Made by a program: the position numbers and the translations under genes. This document shows positions 32,704 through 44,731 of a stretch of 64,000 nucleotides of DNA, piece by piece; the first letter of the stretch is position 1; each line of letters opens with the position of its first letter. Under the pieces are notes generated by a model. The model searched no databases. It had not been told where the DNA came from and saw only the letters and a list, made by a program, of their open reading frames with translations. Origin of the DNA: Eudorina sp. 2006-703-Eu-15 (lineage: Eukaryota; Chlorophyta; Chlorophyceae; Chlamydomonadales; Volvocaceae); NCBI GenBank assembly GCA_003117195.1, contig BDSI01000002.1, positions 899,621 to 963,620 of the forward strand. Direction: 5' to 3'.

Positions 32704-34964
32704 GGATCCCCCGCGTGAACTCGGCGCCGTGATACGTATCACGGCGCCGTGATTGGGTCAAGAGGCTACAGCGGACGCGTTCCCTGCAGCTCCTCTTCAT
32801 CCTGTTGAGTGTTGTCTCTTTCAGTTCTGGAGAGGCACACCAGGAGGCCTGTACATCAGGAACGACGACTGGTGGGCGCGTGCGCGCGCGTGTGTGTGTG
32901 TGTGTGTGTGTAGGGGGGGGAGTATGGGTGTCTCATCGTGGACAGTTCTCGTGGTTCACAGGCCTGAAGCGGTGGCAGCAATGCGCTGCACAGGGTGCGC
33001 CGATCGAGCCGCGAAGGGTACGGAGCTGGGACCGGGGATGGCCGGTGGATGAAGTATCAGACTGTAATGTCTAATGTTGATGTTGGGGCATTGGTTACTG
33101 TCAGCTACGGCAAGAAATCGTGTGCTCGAGGCATCACTGCTGATGTTCGAATCCTGGCTTCCGCCGCGCCGGTTGATCAGGCAGGACTGATCCGATGTGC
33201 TGGGGTCCAGGCGGGGCTCGTTGTCAGCAGGTGGGATAAGGACGGGTGGCGGTGGCTGGGAACAGCGGCATCCCTGGTGATGGATGGTGGCGCAGTGCGT
33301 TGGCGTTGGTGGGTGCTGTGGATTGCTCAGGTATCTGGCCTGTTGTAACGTCGAGGTCGGTGGGGTTGTGGATGTTGACCACTAGCGTACGACAGCGTAC
33401 GACATGAGCGTCATGCGATTGACAAATTCCACAAGCTGACTAAGCAACCCTGATTTGTAATATGCGGGGTAGGTGCGTCATGTCAGTTTGCGATTGATTT
33501 CAAATGCTCACATTTGCGTAATCCCTGTTCGGCGTCCGCTGTAACATATATGTACGTGGACATGTGCACGCGACGCACAACAGTCGAACCATACTTTGTC
33601 AGCGACAAACCGACCGACAAATGACGGCGCCCCAGTTATAATCGGACTGCAGCTCGCGCTTGATGCCTCAAGACGTGATCGAGCTCATGTATGTGGTCCA
33701 ACCGTCCAACGAGCCAAGAACCCGTCTGGCAAAAGTCGGGCCGGCACTGGTGGACAACACAAACCTGGGACACGAAGCCAACGAGCCATTCTGAAGACGG
33801 AATGGTAAGTCAACATGAAGCCAACGAGCCTTCCTGAAAACGGATAGTAGGTCAACATTTCGTGTCTCCGTTGCAAGGATGTTTGTTAGGATTACGAGGA
33901 CCGGTCATGTGGACCGGTCACGTTACTTACGATTTACGACACGCCGAAGGACATAGCATATCCAACGCGCGGATGGCATGTGAAAGATTTTCCGCCGTAC
34001 CGACCAACCATGTCCTTTAGTCATGGTCGTCTGGGTGAACACAACTTTGCGAACACAACAACAATGACAGCACATCCCGCCTGATGCATTCCGTACAATT
34101 GACAAGACCCAAACTGGCGCGCTCGTTCCGTCAAGAAGCTGTGGGCACAGGCACATGGCACGTTGGGCATATGCGCACGTGACCAGCTGGTAGGAATGAT
34201 TCCATTACGGATGCGGACTGTGTGTACGGCAGCTGCTAAACGCACCCCGATAAGGATATGACCCTAAAACATGATTTTAAGGGCATGACAGCACGCATAC
34301 TGAAGCCCAAGCCACCCATATTGATGATATCACGGTCATCGCATCCACAGACCGAAGCGGACTCCGGCCGCTCTGCCTTGGTGGCGGCTCAAGGCGCCGC
34401 AGACGGAACCGGCGGGACAGTGCAGAGGTTGGCCGGCGGCCGAGGCGACGAGGCCGGAAAGCCGCCCGCGTAGCCTCGGGCAGCGCTGCAGCCTGCGGGA
34501 ACACTACATCCACCAAGTGTACGGCATACACACACGCACGGGGGCCGGGGGCGGGCACGCAGAGAGGGGGTTGCGGGGCGCACTCAGCCACGGGGCGCGG
34601 CGGTCCTCACAGCCAGGCAAGGGGCTCGGCCCCTGAGACGCAGCCGGGAGGGTGGGACGCTGACCACTGAGACGGCACCGTACCGCTAGGCAGAGAAAGC
34701 CGAGGAGACAGCGACCTCGACGTACTGGAGCTTTGTGCGGGATTGTGTACGTTAGAACCGGTTGCCTCTCGAGGTGTCTGCGTGCCGCCACCCCGTAAAG
34801 ACACAGCGACAGGGCCCAGCAGTTTACTTCCGATGCCGTCACAGAAAGCCCGTGGTACGACGACGCCCAGGGACGACCCCTAGGAGAGAGCTCGCCCCTG
34901 GGGCCACGAGGGCCACTAGGGCGACGTGCCCGCCAGCAGGTTGCTCAATCACGCACGACGGTGC
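32704..34964. other. Intergenic region between convergent genes
   Basis: Contains the TPM-RING 3' UTR, a short (GT) tract near 32892-32910 and AT-richer sequence with no convincing exon. No minus-strand TGTAA was found close to the TTHB210-like stop at 34965. Confidence 0.4.
33063..33067 (+). terminator. TGTAA polyadenylation signal of the TPM-RING gene
   Basis: TGTAA 360 bp behind the stop codon; a second TGTAA occurs at about 33343. Confidence 0.45.
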
Positions 34965-37900
34965 TTACGGGTTGAAGTTGCGGTACTCGACCACGAACGA
35001 TCTGGCCTTGCGCTCCAGGCAGAGCTGCCCAGGGAGGAGCCGTGCTTTGGACATGGCCAGGGGGTTGTTCTGAGGTGGCATGGCGCAGGCGGCGTGCGTA
35101 CGAAAAATGGGTCGAGGTCAACGATGGCCACGTGACATACGAAATGTAGCCCTGCTTACACGAAACAACGATGCGAAGGCGGCGTAAGGTGGCATCGGCA
35201 ATCCGGCCGCACACCGGCACGGGTACCACCCGCCTTACACAGCCCGTCAGAGACGGTCGGAGTCGTTTCCTGCGTTCTCGAGGAGAGGCGCTGTCGCAGG
35301 AGAAGAGAGCTCTTACAGGCCGAGTGAAGACGTCCTGATTTGTTGATGGTTGTTTACCCTGTTGCCACCGACCACGCAGGGGACTCACCACCAGCGCCCG
35401 GCACTCCTTGTAGCCCGCGCGATTGTTCATGGTGGACAGCGCGATCATAGGCTCAAAGTAGGCGATCTCGCCGTTGTACTGCCCGTAGATCTGCAGAACC
35501 GCGTGGTAGTGTTCCGTACGCAGCGAGCAGACGGGCGCGGGGAGTTACGAACGTGGCAACAGCAGCGAGCCTCACCGGCGGCTATCCGGAAGTACCGGTG
35601 GCTCAGCCACCGGGAGCGGCCCCAGCGGGCCCCCGCCGGCGAAGCCGACAAAGCAATACGTAAGCTAGGTGAACCGCACCATAACGCTGTGAGATATACC
35701 AATAGGATACGAGAATATGGGTGCAAACCATCTGCCGGGTCGGTACGAAAGGCCTCTTGGGGCCAGGCAGCAGCTTACGAGATTTTCCGCATGCGGCCGC
35801 ATGTCCTTCCACCGTTGATCCCTTTGGGGTCCGCTGTAACGTTCATTCATTCATTCATTCATGTCCTTCCCGCGATGTATGCTGCCCGCAACCACGGGCA
35901 ACATCGCTTGGTCTGGCTAACGATGCCCAGAGGGGCTCCCCCGACCCTGTAACAGCACCTCTTAGTTGTAACTGAACGACTATGATAATGCCGATAATGG
36001 GTCCGTAGTCATACACACACACATCCGCTATTCCTCCTCCCCGCTATTCCTCGCAACATTGGAAACCGCATCCCAGCCCAGTCCTGGCAACCCTCCGAGA
36101 GCCCGACGGGCTCCGAGGGGCTCGCTCCAGGGGCAGACAGCAGGTGTCGTACACACCTGGGTGAAGTTAAAGTGGCGCTGCGGGTTGAACTCCGGAGAGG
36201 ACTGCACGGCAACAAGAACACCAACAACAGGGAGGCGGTGACGGCGGAGGGCGAGGCTTGTCAAGGGCAGTCGGCCCTATATATGCGGCGCGCATCGGCG
36301 GGTACTGCCGCTGAACCTCACGCGCGAAATCGAACCGTGGGTGCTTAGGGTTTCTTGGTGCACGCGGTAAGCTGCATTGGCAAGTGCACCGTAATGTGTA
36401 TGTGATGCGACCTCCCCTATCTATCTACCACCCGCTGCGAGTAACTAACTGCGCCGAGACGGGTACCCGGAGGCAGCGGCTGCCTGCGGGGATCAGTCAC
36501 AAATGGCACTGGACGCCGACCCGTCGGTTGGAGGTCCACGCAGTCCTATCGTTCAGTACGGCTTCCCTGGTAAAGCGCCGTATACGGCCACTTACGAAGT
36601 CGAAGAGGTGAGAGCCCATCTGCGGAGGCGAAATGAGGGTGCGAACGGGCAGCAGCGGGGGGCAGACAGACAGACAGGTGGGGCCCTGGTCAACGTTTGC
36701 AATATTGTAGCGGCTGCTGCTGGCAGACGGCCAGACCCGCCCCGGTCGGTTGGGTATCTCGTGCCTTCAGCCTCTCGAGGGGTTGAATGCCCTAACCCGC
36801 CGTGTTGGGTATCTGCACACTAGGGCCCACCAAATGTATGTACGGCCGTATGACCATAATGCGGTCCTTGGACGAGATCATGCATGCCGACGGTGACCTG
36901 CCGACCCATACATTCCGCACACACACAGCCTGTGCCGGGGGCGCCGGCTGCCCCGTCGCCGGTAGATGTAGCTAAGGCGCGCGCAGTCATGGAGTTCTGG
37001 CAGCGGGTGGCCAGTTTTGCAGAACTGGGCCGACCGACGGGGATGGGAGGGGGTGGGACCGGACCACCCAATCAGTGGTGGAAGGCCGGATCCGCTGCGT
37101 GCAGCCAGTAGACGTAGACTCGTGATGGATAGATAGCAGCGCGAGACGCTAGGGTGTAGGGATTGGGACAAGGGAAGCCCACTTCCGGGCACGATGGGGA
37201 TCGTGGGTGAACGAGGAGGGTCGGGCCCGTCCAGTGGGAGTTGGCGGGAAGGGGTGTACGACGGGACGGGAACGTGACGGGAAGGGGTGTACGACAGGGA
37301 AGCTTACGTGGTGATGTGCTGCCTTGTGCAAACCATAGCCCCATCATGGAGCACCCGACTGCATACCCGGACCCAGCAAGGCCTGACGTGTGCGACGTCG
37401 CTCTGACTCAGCTGGGCGGGCAGGCCTGCCGGATGGTGCAACCTTAGCTAGTACGATTAGGTTGGGACGCGGGACCAGGCTAGTTTTACCGCACCGGGCA
37501 GGGATTGCTGAGGAACGCGCCCTGGGTGCTGCAAGGACTTGAGGAGGTTGAACAGCGGACTGCAAGGCGCAGACCGCCCGGGATGGGCTTCCGCCCAATC
37601 CCTTGAGGGGGCACAGCTGTCACCAATCCTCAGGGATCGGGCGCGCGCCCTTGGTTGAGAGCGAGGGGACAGAGGCCCCTTACGCCCCTCTCCCCCGAAT
37701 CCGGGGGAGAGTGCTTCGGCGGTCTCCCGAATGGGGCGGGTTAGCGCCCCCGGCCAGAGTCGGCCCGGCAGATGTGTAACGATTCACACTCTGCCTGCTT
37801 AAACAACACATACACACACATCCGCACACAATTATCTCTTACACACGAGCTGCCTCAAGACATTGGCGGCGCACATCGCAGCCAGCCCCCAGTCCCGGTC

Positions 37901-40900
37901 ACCCCCTCTGCCTCGTCACCAGCAAGCGGGCACTCACCCCCCAAACGAAGTCGCCGACTTGCGTGACGGGTCCGGAGGTCTTGCCGGGCCAGCAGGCTGC
38001 CGGGATGGGCTTGAAGCTCTTGAAAAAGGTCTCATTGTTGCCTCCCATGCATGGCCCAAAGGAGCTAGGGGTCCACTCCTTGCCCCACCAGTCCTCGAAC
38101 GACGGGAACATGAAATGAAAGTCGAAGTGCGGCACGTCATACACGCCTGAAGTTGCAGGGGGCGACGGGGAAAGAAGGCACACAGCCGTGTGGGCCTTAC
38201 GTTAGGTAATCTCAGGGACGTTTTAATGTAGTACGTATGTACGGAAGTGCGGGGGTAACGGAAGAAGGGGTCGACAAGCGGGACGATGAGCACCCATTTC
38301 ATTGCACCCCTTAAATTGCCCTACTTCATCGTAGAAGTCCATGTACGTCGATCGACGCATGTTTCCTCAATGCAGGGGTAGGCGACAGAAGGGTGCATCC
38401 CACTATGGGGCCTCCAGGGGACCTCCCGGGCGGGGCCTCCCTGGATGCCTCGCTCCTGCCCCATCCACTGAGTCGCGCCCTTCCTCCCGTTGTGTGATAT
38501 TTATGAGAAATAAAGCCAGGATGCATTCCAGACAAGACGCGACAAGACAAGACCCGGGAGACACACGCAGAGTGCCGGCGAGCCGGCGCTGCAGCGCGGC
38601 GGCTCGGTGCCGCGGCGGACGGCGCCTAGCAACGCACGCTGCCAAGCAACTCGCTCACCAACGGGCGGGTGGCCGTTGAAGCCATACGACCAGTAGGCGA
38701 ACCTGCGACGTGTGGTGCGGGTGCGTGTGACGCATACGGGGCACATGCACGTCTGATGCAGCGTGAAGGCATCCATACGTTGGCTTGGTATATATGCCGC
38801 ACGGAGAGGCAGACAGGTTATCAGCTCCCCACTCGCTGGAAAAGACCCTCCACAAGAAACGTCAAATCAGCGGTGTGCCCGACGCGATCAAAGCATCCTG
38901 AAATGCCAAACTTTGAACATACATAACCTTGCAATAACAGAAGGAATTATTTGCCGCTTGGTTGCCGCTGGAAAAGGCCCTCCACAAGAAACGCGGACTG
39001 CTCGTCAATTGAGCGATGTGCTGGGCACAGGGGTATACTTTTAATTTATGGATGGAGAATGTCAAGTACCCGTTTCAAAGTTATTCCACGTCGTGGAAAC
39101 AGACTGCGGAATTGGGCGTGAATTGTGGGGCTTTCACCTGTACGCGGAACCAGGCGGAACAAAACGACACCGACAGACGCACCCAAAGAAGCCTTTCGGC
39201 ATAACACCAAAACACATGGACCTGCTTAAACCGAACCGTATACAAGAATGATAGCATGCAGCAGCTTAGCAGCATCCTGTGTAGTGTGCCACTTGTGTTC
39301 TGTCTGGCGTCCTAACGTTTCAATCCTGCAAAACCCAGAAACTGAAACTCTCTTTACAGAAGCGGCGAACATCGTCAGCTTACTGGATCAGCATACATGT
39401 CGAGGGGCAGTGCTACAGCTTCCCATCCTGCTGGCATGTGCTGTGTGGGTGGTGCCGCTGCTGGCTGCAGCGCTGCCATACGGAACATTAGCCTGTCAGC
39501 CTGCGCACCTCACTGCAATGCCCACATCTGCCCGGGCAAGGAACATGGCCGTCAAGAACATGGGACCCTCTCAGTACCGGGCTCAACATGAGCAAGCCTG
39601 GTTTGTCCTACGGACTGTTCACAAGGTCTTCAGGCGTTGCTTTCCACCTCCCCTGCGTCACCAAGACCTGTATTGGTGGCTTGTGCTTGTGCCTGAACAC
39701 ACCGCCCTTGCATTCCTATGGACATTCCACAACAGCACTCATGCAATTTTCCAAGCCTCATACTTCAGTACACCTGCCTGTCTCGCTTGACATGGAGCCC
39801 TCTGGCTGCCAACTTGCAAACAGAGGCAACAGCACTGGGCAAGAGGTAGGGCATGGAGGGCCACCCTCACATTGCAGCTGCAGTGCGCCCGCAACATAGC
39901 ACTGCTGTGTTGCGGCGCACAGCAACGAGCAAGGAGGGCTGCCCTACGTGCACAGGCCCAGCAGCAGCTAATACTGCCCAACGACAAGCCCAACGGGCCA
40001 ATCGGGCACATCAGGACCTGGTTCAGGAACGCAACCACAGTCAGCTGGAACAGATCCAACACAGAATGGCTCCCACGGCTGATGAGGTTGCTGCGCGTGT
40101 GCCGCCATCCAGCACTATTGTGCGGCAAGTGTTGGACCACACGCATCTCACTTCGTGATGAATGAACCTCACGTCGCGGCTGCAAACTCTGCCCACGACT
40201 CTCTTTGTGTTCTTAACCCCTTCGATCATGCTCCTCTACTTCCTGGCTGATTTCAAACACCGCTTCCTTTCGCTACGTCCACAGCTCGTCCTATCCACTT
40301 GGCGGGCGCCGTACTGATTCTGCAAACAGCTCGCTCCCTCGCTTTCCCTCACCGCTCCACTACTCCACGCTAAGCTTAAAATTGCTCCGGGAAGGGAGCG
40401 CAGCGACCGGCTCATGTTGCCCCTGTCCGTGAGCAGTGCGCCGTGCATGGGTAACGGCAAAACGTTCATTATCTGCTAAACTAATTCGCTAGGTTTGTCA
40501 CATTAATTGTCCTCTATTGCAAGGTATCTTTGGTTTGACTAACAAAAATTGTATGCGCACAAACGGTCAAAGTAAGGCTCCGCGGTCTCCATGGAGGTCA
40601 ACGTCAACCCAACGCCTCTCGCGCTCATATTCGTTTCAACAGGTGCCGCGTGATGAATAATATGCTTATGAATGGGCGGCGCGTGCTAAATTGAACTTCC
40701 ATAGTGTTCTGATGTTTGAGATGCCACCAACATCAAGATTTGCCTTTCTGTCTTGCCAGATGAATACAATTCAACAATATGTATTGAATCAAAGTTTCAA
40801 AATGCAAAGGGATAGTATACCAACAAGTATAGAGTACCAACAAGTTCTCCAGTTCCGATGGCCGAAGTCCGGGTCTCACCGCAGCGTTTTCGCACCCTGT

Positions 40901-42861
40901 TTTTGCCTTATATCTGCTATGTAACTTTTGATGGCAGACTTTAGAGGTTCACGTCTGCTGCGGGCGTACAACTGAAGGGCTGCATGCTTGCCGACGGACC
41001 AAACAACTACAGTTTCACGGCAAAACAAGAATGATTCAAGCTTGCTTTTTGATATCTGCTTGACAGACGGATGTGGTAGTGCAGAGGCGTCTAGCATTAC
41101 GATAATAATGCAGATGCGGTGACCGCCGTTGGCGGCGCGTACTGCAGGTTGGTTTCGGGGCTACCTACCTGCTTGAGCTTGCTCAATCTATGCACGCCGA
41201 TCCACCTTCAACATCAACGACACCCTCAATAGCACCCTCTCACTCCCTCACAATCTTGCGCGGTAACAGAGTTTCCGTTGTAAAGCAAGCGGCCTGTACG
41301 GATTGTAGGGGGACCCCGCCTTTTTTCCGGCTTCAAGGAAGCCGACCCCCTACTTGTCGGGGTTCCGCTGTGACGTTCATTCATTCATACATTTTAAAAG
41401 CTCAGTCCATTACCACCACCTCGCGTTTCGGGCGAAGGCTGCACATACATTCGTTATCCATGTATTCACATGCTAGCGCGTCAGCTCCAACTATCAGCGC
41501 CAATCGATCTATTTTAGAGACCGCTCGTGGGCCCCGTGGGTCGGTAGCATGCGTCGCCAAGATTACGTATGTGGCGCATACATGCTTGACGGGGTACATA
41601 CATTAGGTGTGTTGCGCCAAGCAAGGTGGTGGGTATGCCCATCCGCCCCCTCACCGCGCGTATCCCAACTCACACAAAGGGGTTCTTGCCAACCATGGGG
41701 AAGAAAGTGGCCGCCTGCTCATGGGCGGTGTAGTTGAAGGTGGTGCCGGGGCCGGTGGGTATTTGGACGCTGAGCGACACCGGCAGCTTATCGACTTTGC
41801 GAATGAAGCCCTCGGTCAGCTCTATGCCGACAGCGAGGGGTGGCGTCTGGGAGGTGTGGTCCTTGGGGAGCCTCACGTAAGTCTGCAAGTATTCCTCTGG
41901 AGCCTGCGTGTGATGCAAGTAAACGGCGGAAATGCCCAACGATGATGACCGAACGAAACATAACGGCAAACACCCATTGTAAGGACAATCAAGGAAATAG
42001 TGGTACAATTCGCGTCAGAAGTCGAGCACCAAGCGATTCGATCGTCCAAGTCCCAATCGGGCAATGCAGCTGACCAGCAGTGGCCGAGCACGCAGTGGCC
42101 GAGCGACTTGAACGTACGATGCTGCTGTCCGACTGTTTCGGAGAAACCGTCGTTTCGTTGGAAACACTCAACTCCGTTTCTTTAAGAATGTTCACAGTCT
42201 GAGCGTTTCCTGCGCTGCCTGAGCTGCGTTTCCCCTGCGCCGAACTATTTGCGTACTTCAAGGGTACCACACGCTTGAAAAATCCATCTAACCACTACGA
42301 AATCTCACTGCTAAAATACTCCGAAAGCCTAATTTCCTACGTGTGCCGCATTACAATGTCAGTCATCTGTCGTGCATGCTCGGGTTGCCGTGCGAAGTTT
42401 TGCTGCTGAGACACAGAAAGTTACTAATTCGCACATGAAATCATAAGGGCATGCAAGAATGTATGGGCAGGTAACAGCCTGGACCAGACGAGAACGGACG
42501 AGAACGGGGCGAGGCTCGTTCGATTGTGGAATCCCGAGGAATCCTCTCCGCCGGCGCGGAGGTCCATACTAGCAATGCACAGAGGTCAAAAACCCGCATC
42601 GGACAGCGCTCTCGAGACACATTAATGAGCTTGCCTTTGGGTGGTTGAAGCGATCCCCGACGACAGTTATGTCCTTGCTGGCAGCGCCTGTCGACAAGGG
42701 AGAGGGTATACAAAGGGATGTGACATACTTTGTTCACCACAGACGCTGCCTGATCCACATTTGCTGCCCGTAGCATACGCACCCGAGGAAAGGTGACATG
42801 ACAGCAGGAACAGCGTTAGGACCGAAGCCGAGGCACTACTGATGTAGTTGAAGCTCGCCAT
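34965..42861 (-). CDS. Secreted TTHB210-like (DUF5602) domain protein
   Basis: Eight minus-strand exons, all phase-consistent: 42861-42783, 41896-41674, 38702-38659, 38146-37938, 36619-36596 (24 nt), 36201-36157, 35490-35389, 35069-34965 (TAA); 276 aa. Exon 1 is a signal peptide (MASFNYISSASASVLTLFLL). Exon 2 has YVRLPKDHTSQTPPLAVGIE. Exons 3 and 4 join to GFNGHPPVGVYDVPHFDFHF. Exons 5 to 7 join to GMGSHLFDFSSPEFNPQ and IYGQYNGEIAYFEPMI. These match the order of conserved blocks in TTHB210-like/DUF5602 proteins (NPxGHxPxGxYDVPHFDFHFY ... MGxHWxDxxSPEFN ... IYGxYDGKxxxxEPM), known mainly from bacteria. The function is unknown; the His/Asp-rich HFDFHF block suggests metal or ligand binding. Introns reach 3 kb and total over 7 kb for 0.83 kb of coding sequence. 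Confidence 0.82.
35812..35855 (+). repeat. ATTC-tailed dispersed repeat end, copy 2
   Basis: Ends in GTAACGTTCATTCATTCATT, with further ATTC units to about 35863. It is the near-exact inverted match of 26791-26834 and lies just outside an exon of the TTHB210-like gene, in an intron. Diverged relatives with the same GTGACGTTCATTCATTC-type end are at 41345-41395 and (inverted, short) at 31733-31755. Confidence 0.8.
36503..37111 (+). CDS. Possible small plus-strand gene nested in the TTHB210-like gene
   Basis: 36503-36607 (ATG, MALDADPSVGGPRSPIVQYG..., donor GAG|GTGAGA) joins in phase with 36929-37111 (acceptor ACACAG, ...DVAKARAVMEFWQRVASF..., TAG) to make 95 residues. A TGTAA occurs at 37775-37779. 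The second exon reads like a real helix, but no family is recognised. The first exon overlaps, antisense, the well-supported 24-nt microexon 36596-36619 of the opposite gene, so one of the two reads may be accidental, and this one is the weaker. Confidence 0.25.
38835..38993. repeat. 27-bp direct repeat, two copies
   Basis: GCTGGAAAAGACCCTCCACA(AGAAACG) at 38835-38861 recurs with one mismatch at 38967-38993, inside an intron of the TTHB210-like gene. Confidence 0.85.
39248..40185. other. Open frames inside a 3-kb intron, unassigned
   Basis: Several overlapping frames of 100-180 codons occur on both strands, e.g. plus 39248-39790 with a hydrophobic LPILLACAVWVVPLLAAALP and plus 39588-39899. 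None has a recognisable domain or clean splice partner. The stretch may be an old mobile-element insertion in the intron. Confidence 0.2.
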
Positions 42862-43012
42862 CTCTGCCTGAAATACAGTGTCTGTCTGTGAGGGGATCCC
42901 TATGCTCACCTCAGAAGTTTTCTCACAAGTTCCTGTCGTCCAGTAATCAGTCACGATGCACCATATATGCGAGCGCTACACACTCTGTTTTGACCTATAG
43001 ATTTATATGCAG

Positions 43013-43137
43013 CGTACCCAACGGCCTCTGTGGGAATTCGGAGCACAGTTGCTCCGTACAAAGCCGACGACACGCATGCTTACGGGCAGTACCATGAGAG
43101 CGCCGAGCTGTTCAACTCCTTTCTGTTCGGTTCTTGC
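43013..43137 (+). CDS. Isolated exon-like segment
   Basis: After a TATATGCAG acceptor, the segment reads YPTASVGIRSTVAPYKADD and HAYGQYHESAELFNSFLFGS, ending at a weak donor TGC|GTAAAT. The composition is protein-like and lacks low complexity, but no preceding start exon or following exon was found. It lies about 150 bp upstream of the divergent TTHB210-like start codon. Confidence 0.2.
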
Positions 43138-43661
43138 GTAAATAATATTATTATAATGTCTGGATCAATGTTGAGTAGATTTGTTTCATCGGTCGCCCGA
43201 CGATACGGTAGTGATGGTAGTTGGAATCGAACCAAGTAAGGTTGTCGCCGCACATTTCGTCTCGTGCCTAGCTAACAATGCGTATAGCAGCTGCAAGTAT
43301 TTTTATCGATCGCAGGGTATGGCATGTGTCTGATGAAGTACTGCCCGTGTGCGGCCGTGGTTTCTGGCGGGCGAGGGTTAGGCGTGCACACAGCTGGGGG
43401 CATCATCTGATGAATGTTTGTAGATTCCATGATATCAGCCGGTCTTGGAAATGACCCGGAGCCAAACACGTATCCCGTATTGGTATTGGATGCCCGTGTG
43501 CGCTGGTGAGAAACGCGTTCGTTCCGTGTGCGCTGGCGGGATCCATCAACGAAATTAGTTCAACTCCAATGTATCTGTGCGCAAAAAGCTTCCCTTGCTA
43601 ACTTAACCGTCGTCCACGAAAGCAGGGCGCAAAGCGTTGCGGTTACCCATTACGATAAAAT

Positions 43662-44114
43662 TCAGGAATGCAATGGCCATTTTACGTCAACTCGTTTTTT
43701 GATTTGGTTTTTTTCGCCGCTGCCCATGTAATTGCCGTCCGATGGGGTTTCCGCCGCACTGCTGTGATGTTTCAAGCTAACTATTGTATCATGCTTCAAT
43801 AACTTGACGTATGCCGCTCTGAATTCGGCGTCAATCAGCGACCCCGCAGCAGCCCGAGGCAGCCCGCTTACCGCGCAGCAATGAACCGTGTGCCCATCAC
43901 GGCCCATCCTCGCAACTGAGGCGCTGTCTTTGGAAACCGCCAGGTGTTTCTTTGTTAAGGATGTTGCAACGCATTTGCCGTGCACGTTATAAACCTTTGT
44001 GGTAGAACCCAATGTGGAGGTTATGTTAATAATTGAGGCGATGTGCAGTGCAACGGCGCGTGCGTAATCGCGTATACGCACCGTGCAATAATGACCCATG
44101 GGTTTGACCGACAC
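43662..44114 (-). CDS. Hypothetical protein frame, 150 codons
   Basis: The frame begins at 44114 and contains KVYNVHGKCVATSLTKKHLA and DAEFRAAYVKLLKHDTIVSL in a region of only moderate GC, where so long an open frame is less likely by chance. No domain is recognised and the start is uncertain. It could be a transposon-borne gene piece. Confidence 0.28.
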   Translation of the reverse strand: MSVKPMGHYCTVRIRDYARAVALHIASIINITSTLGSTTKVYNVHGKCVATSLTKKHLAVSKDSASVARMGRDGHTVHCCAVSGLPRAAAGSLIDAEFRAAYVKLLKHDTIVSLKHHSSAAETPSDGNYMGSGEKNQIKKRVDVKWPLHS

Positions 44115-44329
44115 AATCCATGCGTGCTCACGGGTCCAACGTCAAGCATCCAACCAGTCATAAGGGACCCCCATCTCACTCCCCCCCTGGGCCCCCCCCT
44201 TCGCACACACATACACACACAGCTCAGAGTACGACGCATGCCGGTACGTCAAGCACACAGATGGACTGGCTACCTGCACTGGGGCCGAGCCCCTTTGTAG
44301 GCTTCAAAATACGGCGACCTACCACCTTG

Positions 44330-44731
44330 CTAGTTTGCTACTTTGCCTGTGCCTGAGGTGTGCGGATGACGTATCGCTTGGGGCTGCTTCTTAGCAAGTG
44401 TCTTGTCATCCCATTGATTGCAGGCGGATTGGTCGTACTCATGGACCGAACGGGTACTCATTCCGCGGAGAGCCCGAACAGCAGGCAGATTTGGCGCCTT
44501 CTGGACCAGACTATAGACCATAGGGGTTGTTACAGCGGTTACCCCCGAAAGGTGCCTGCCGCGAGAGGCCTCTGTACGACACCTGCTGCTAAGGCCAGGA
44601 AACATGCATCATATGATAACACGATCCGAGGCTGGAGCTTCGCTGTAGTACCGATCATCCTCACCTGCTGCGGCACTCATCCTGCTCAAAGAAGAGAAGC
44701 GGGCGGACGTATCGGCCCGACACACAGCCAT
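44330..44731 (-). CDS. Candidate small protein with presequence-like N-terminus
   Basis: Exons 44731-44665 (ATG; MAVCRADTSARFSSLSRMSA, donor GCAG|GTGAGG) and 44571-44330 (acceptor GTACAG, TAG) join in phase to 102 residues. The second half reads VRALRGMSTRSVHEYDQSAC...WDDKTLAKKQ. The Arg/Ser/Ala-rich, acid-free beginning resembles an organellar targeting sequence. Family unknown; a further exon downstream (around 44313) is possible. Confidence 0.3.

Noticed and set aside
33143..33165. GTTCGAATCC, another possible tRNA B box
   Set aside because: No cloverleaf or acceptor stem can be drawn around it.
37285..37340. MGLWFAQGSTSP frame (minus) as the MGxH-block exon of the TTHB210-like gene
   Set aside because: Phase does not fit the neighbouring exons; the 24-nt exon at 36596-36619 fits phase, splice sites and motif.
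43205..43240. Minus-strand GGTTCGATTCC, a tRNA B-box match
   Set aside because: No matching acceptor stem upstream and no convincing A box at the right distance; T stem only four pairs.
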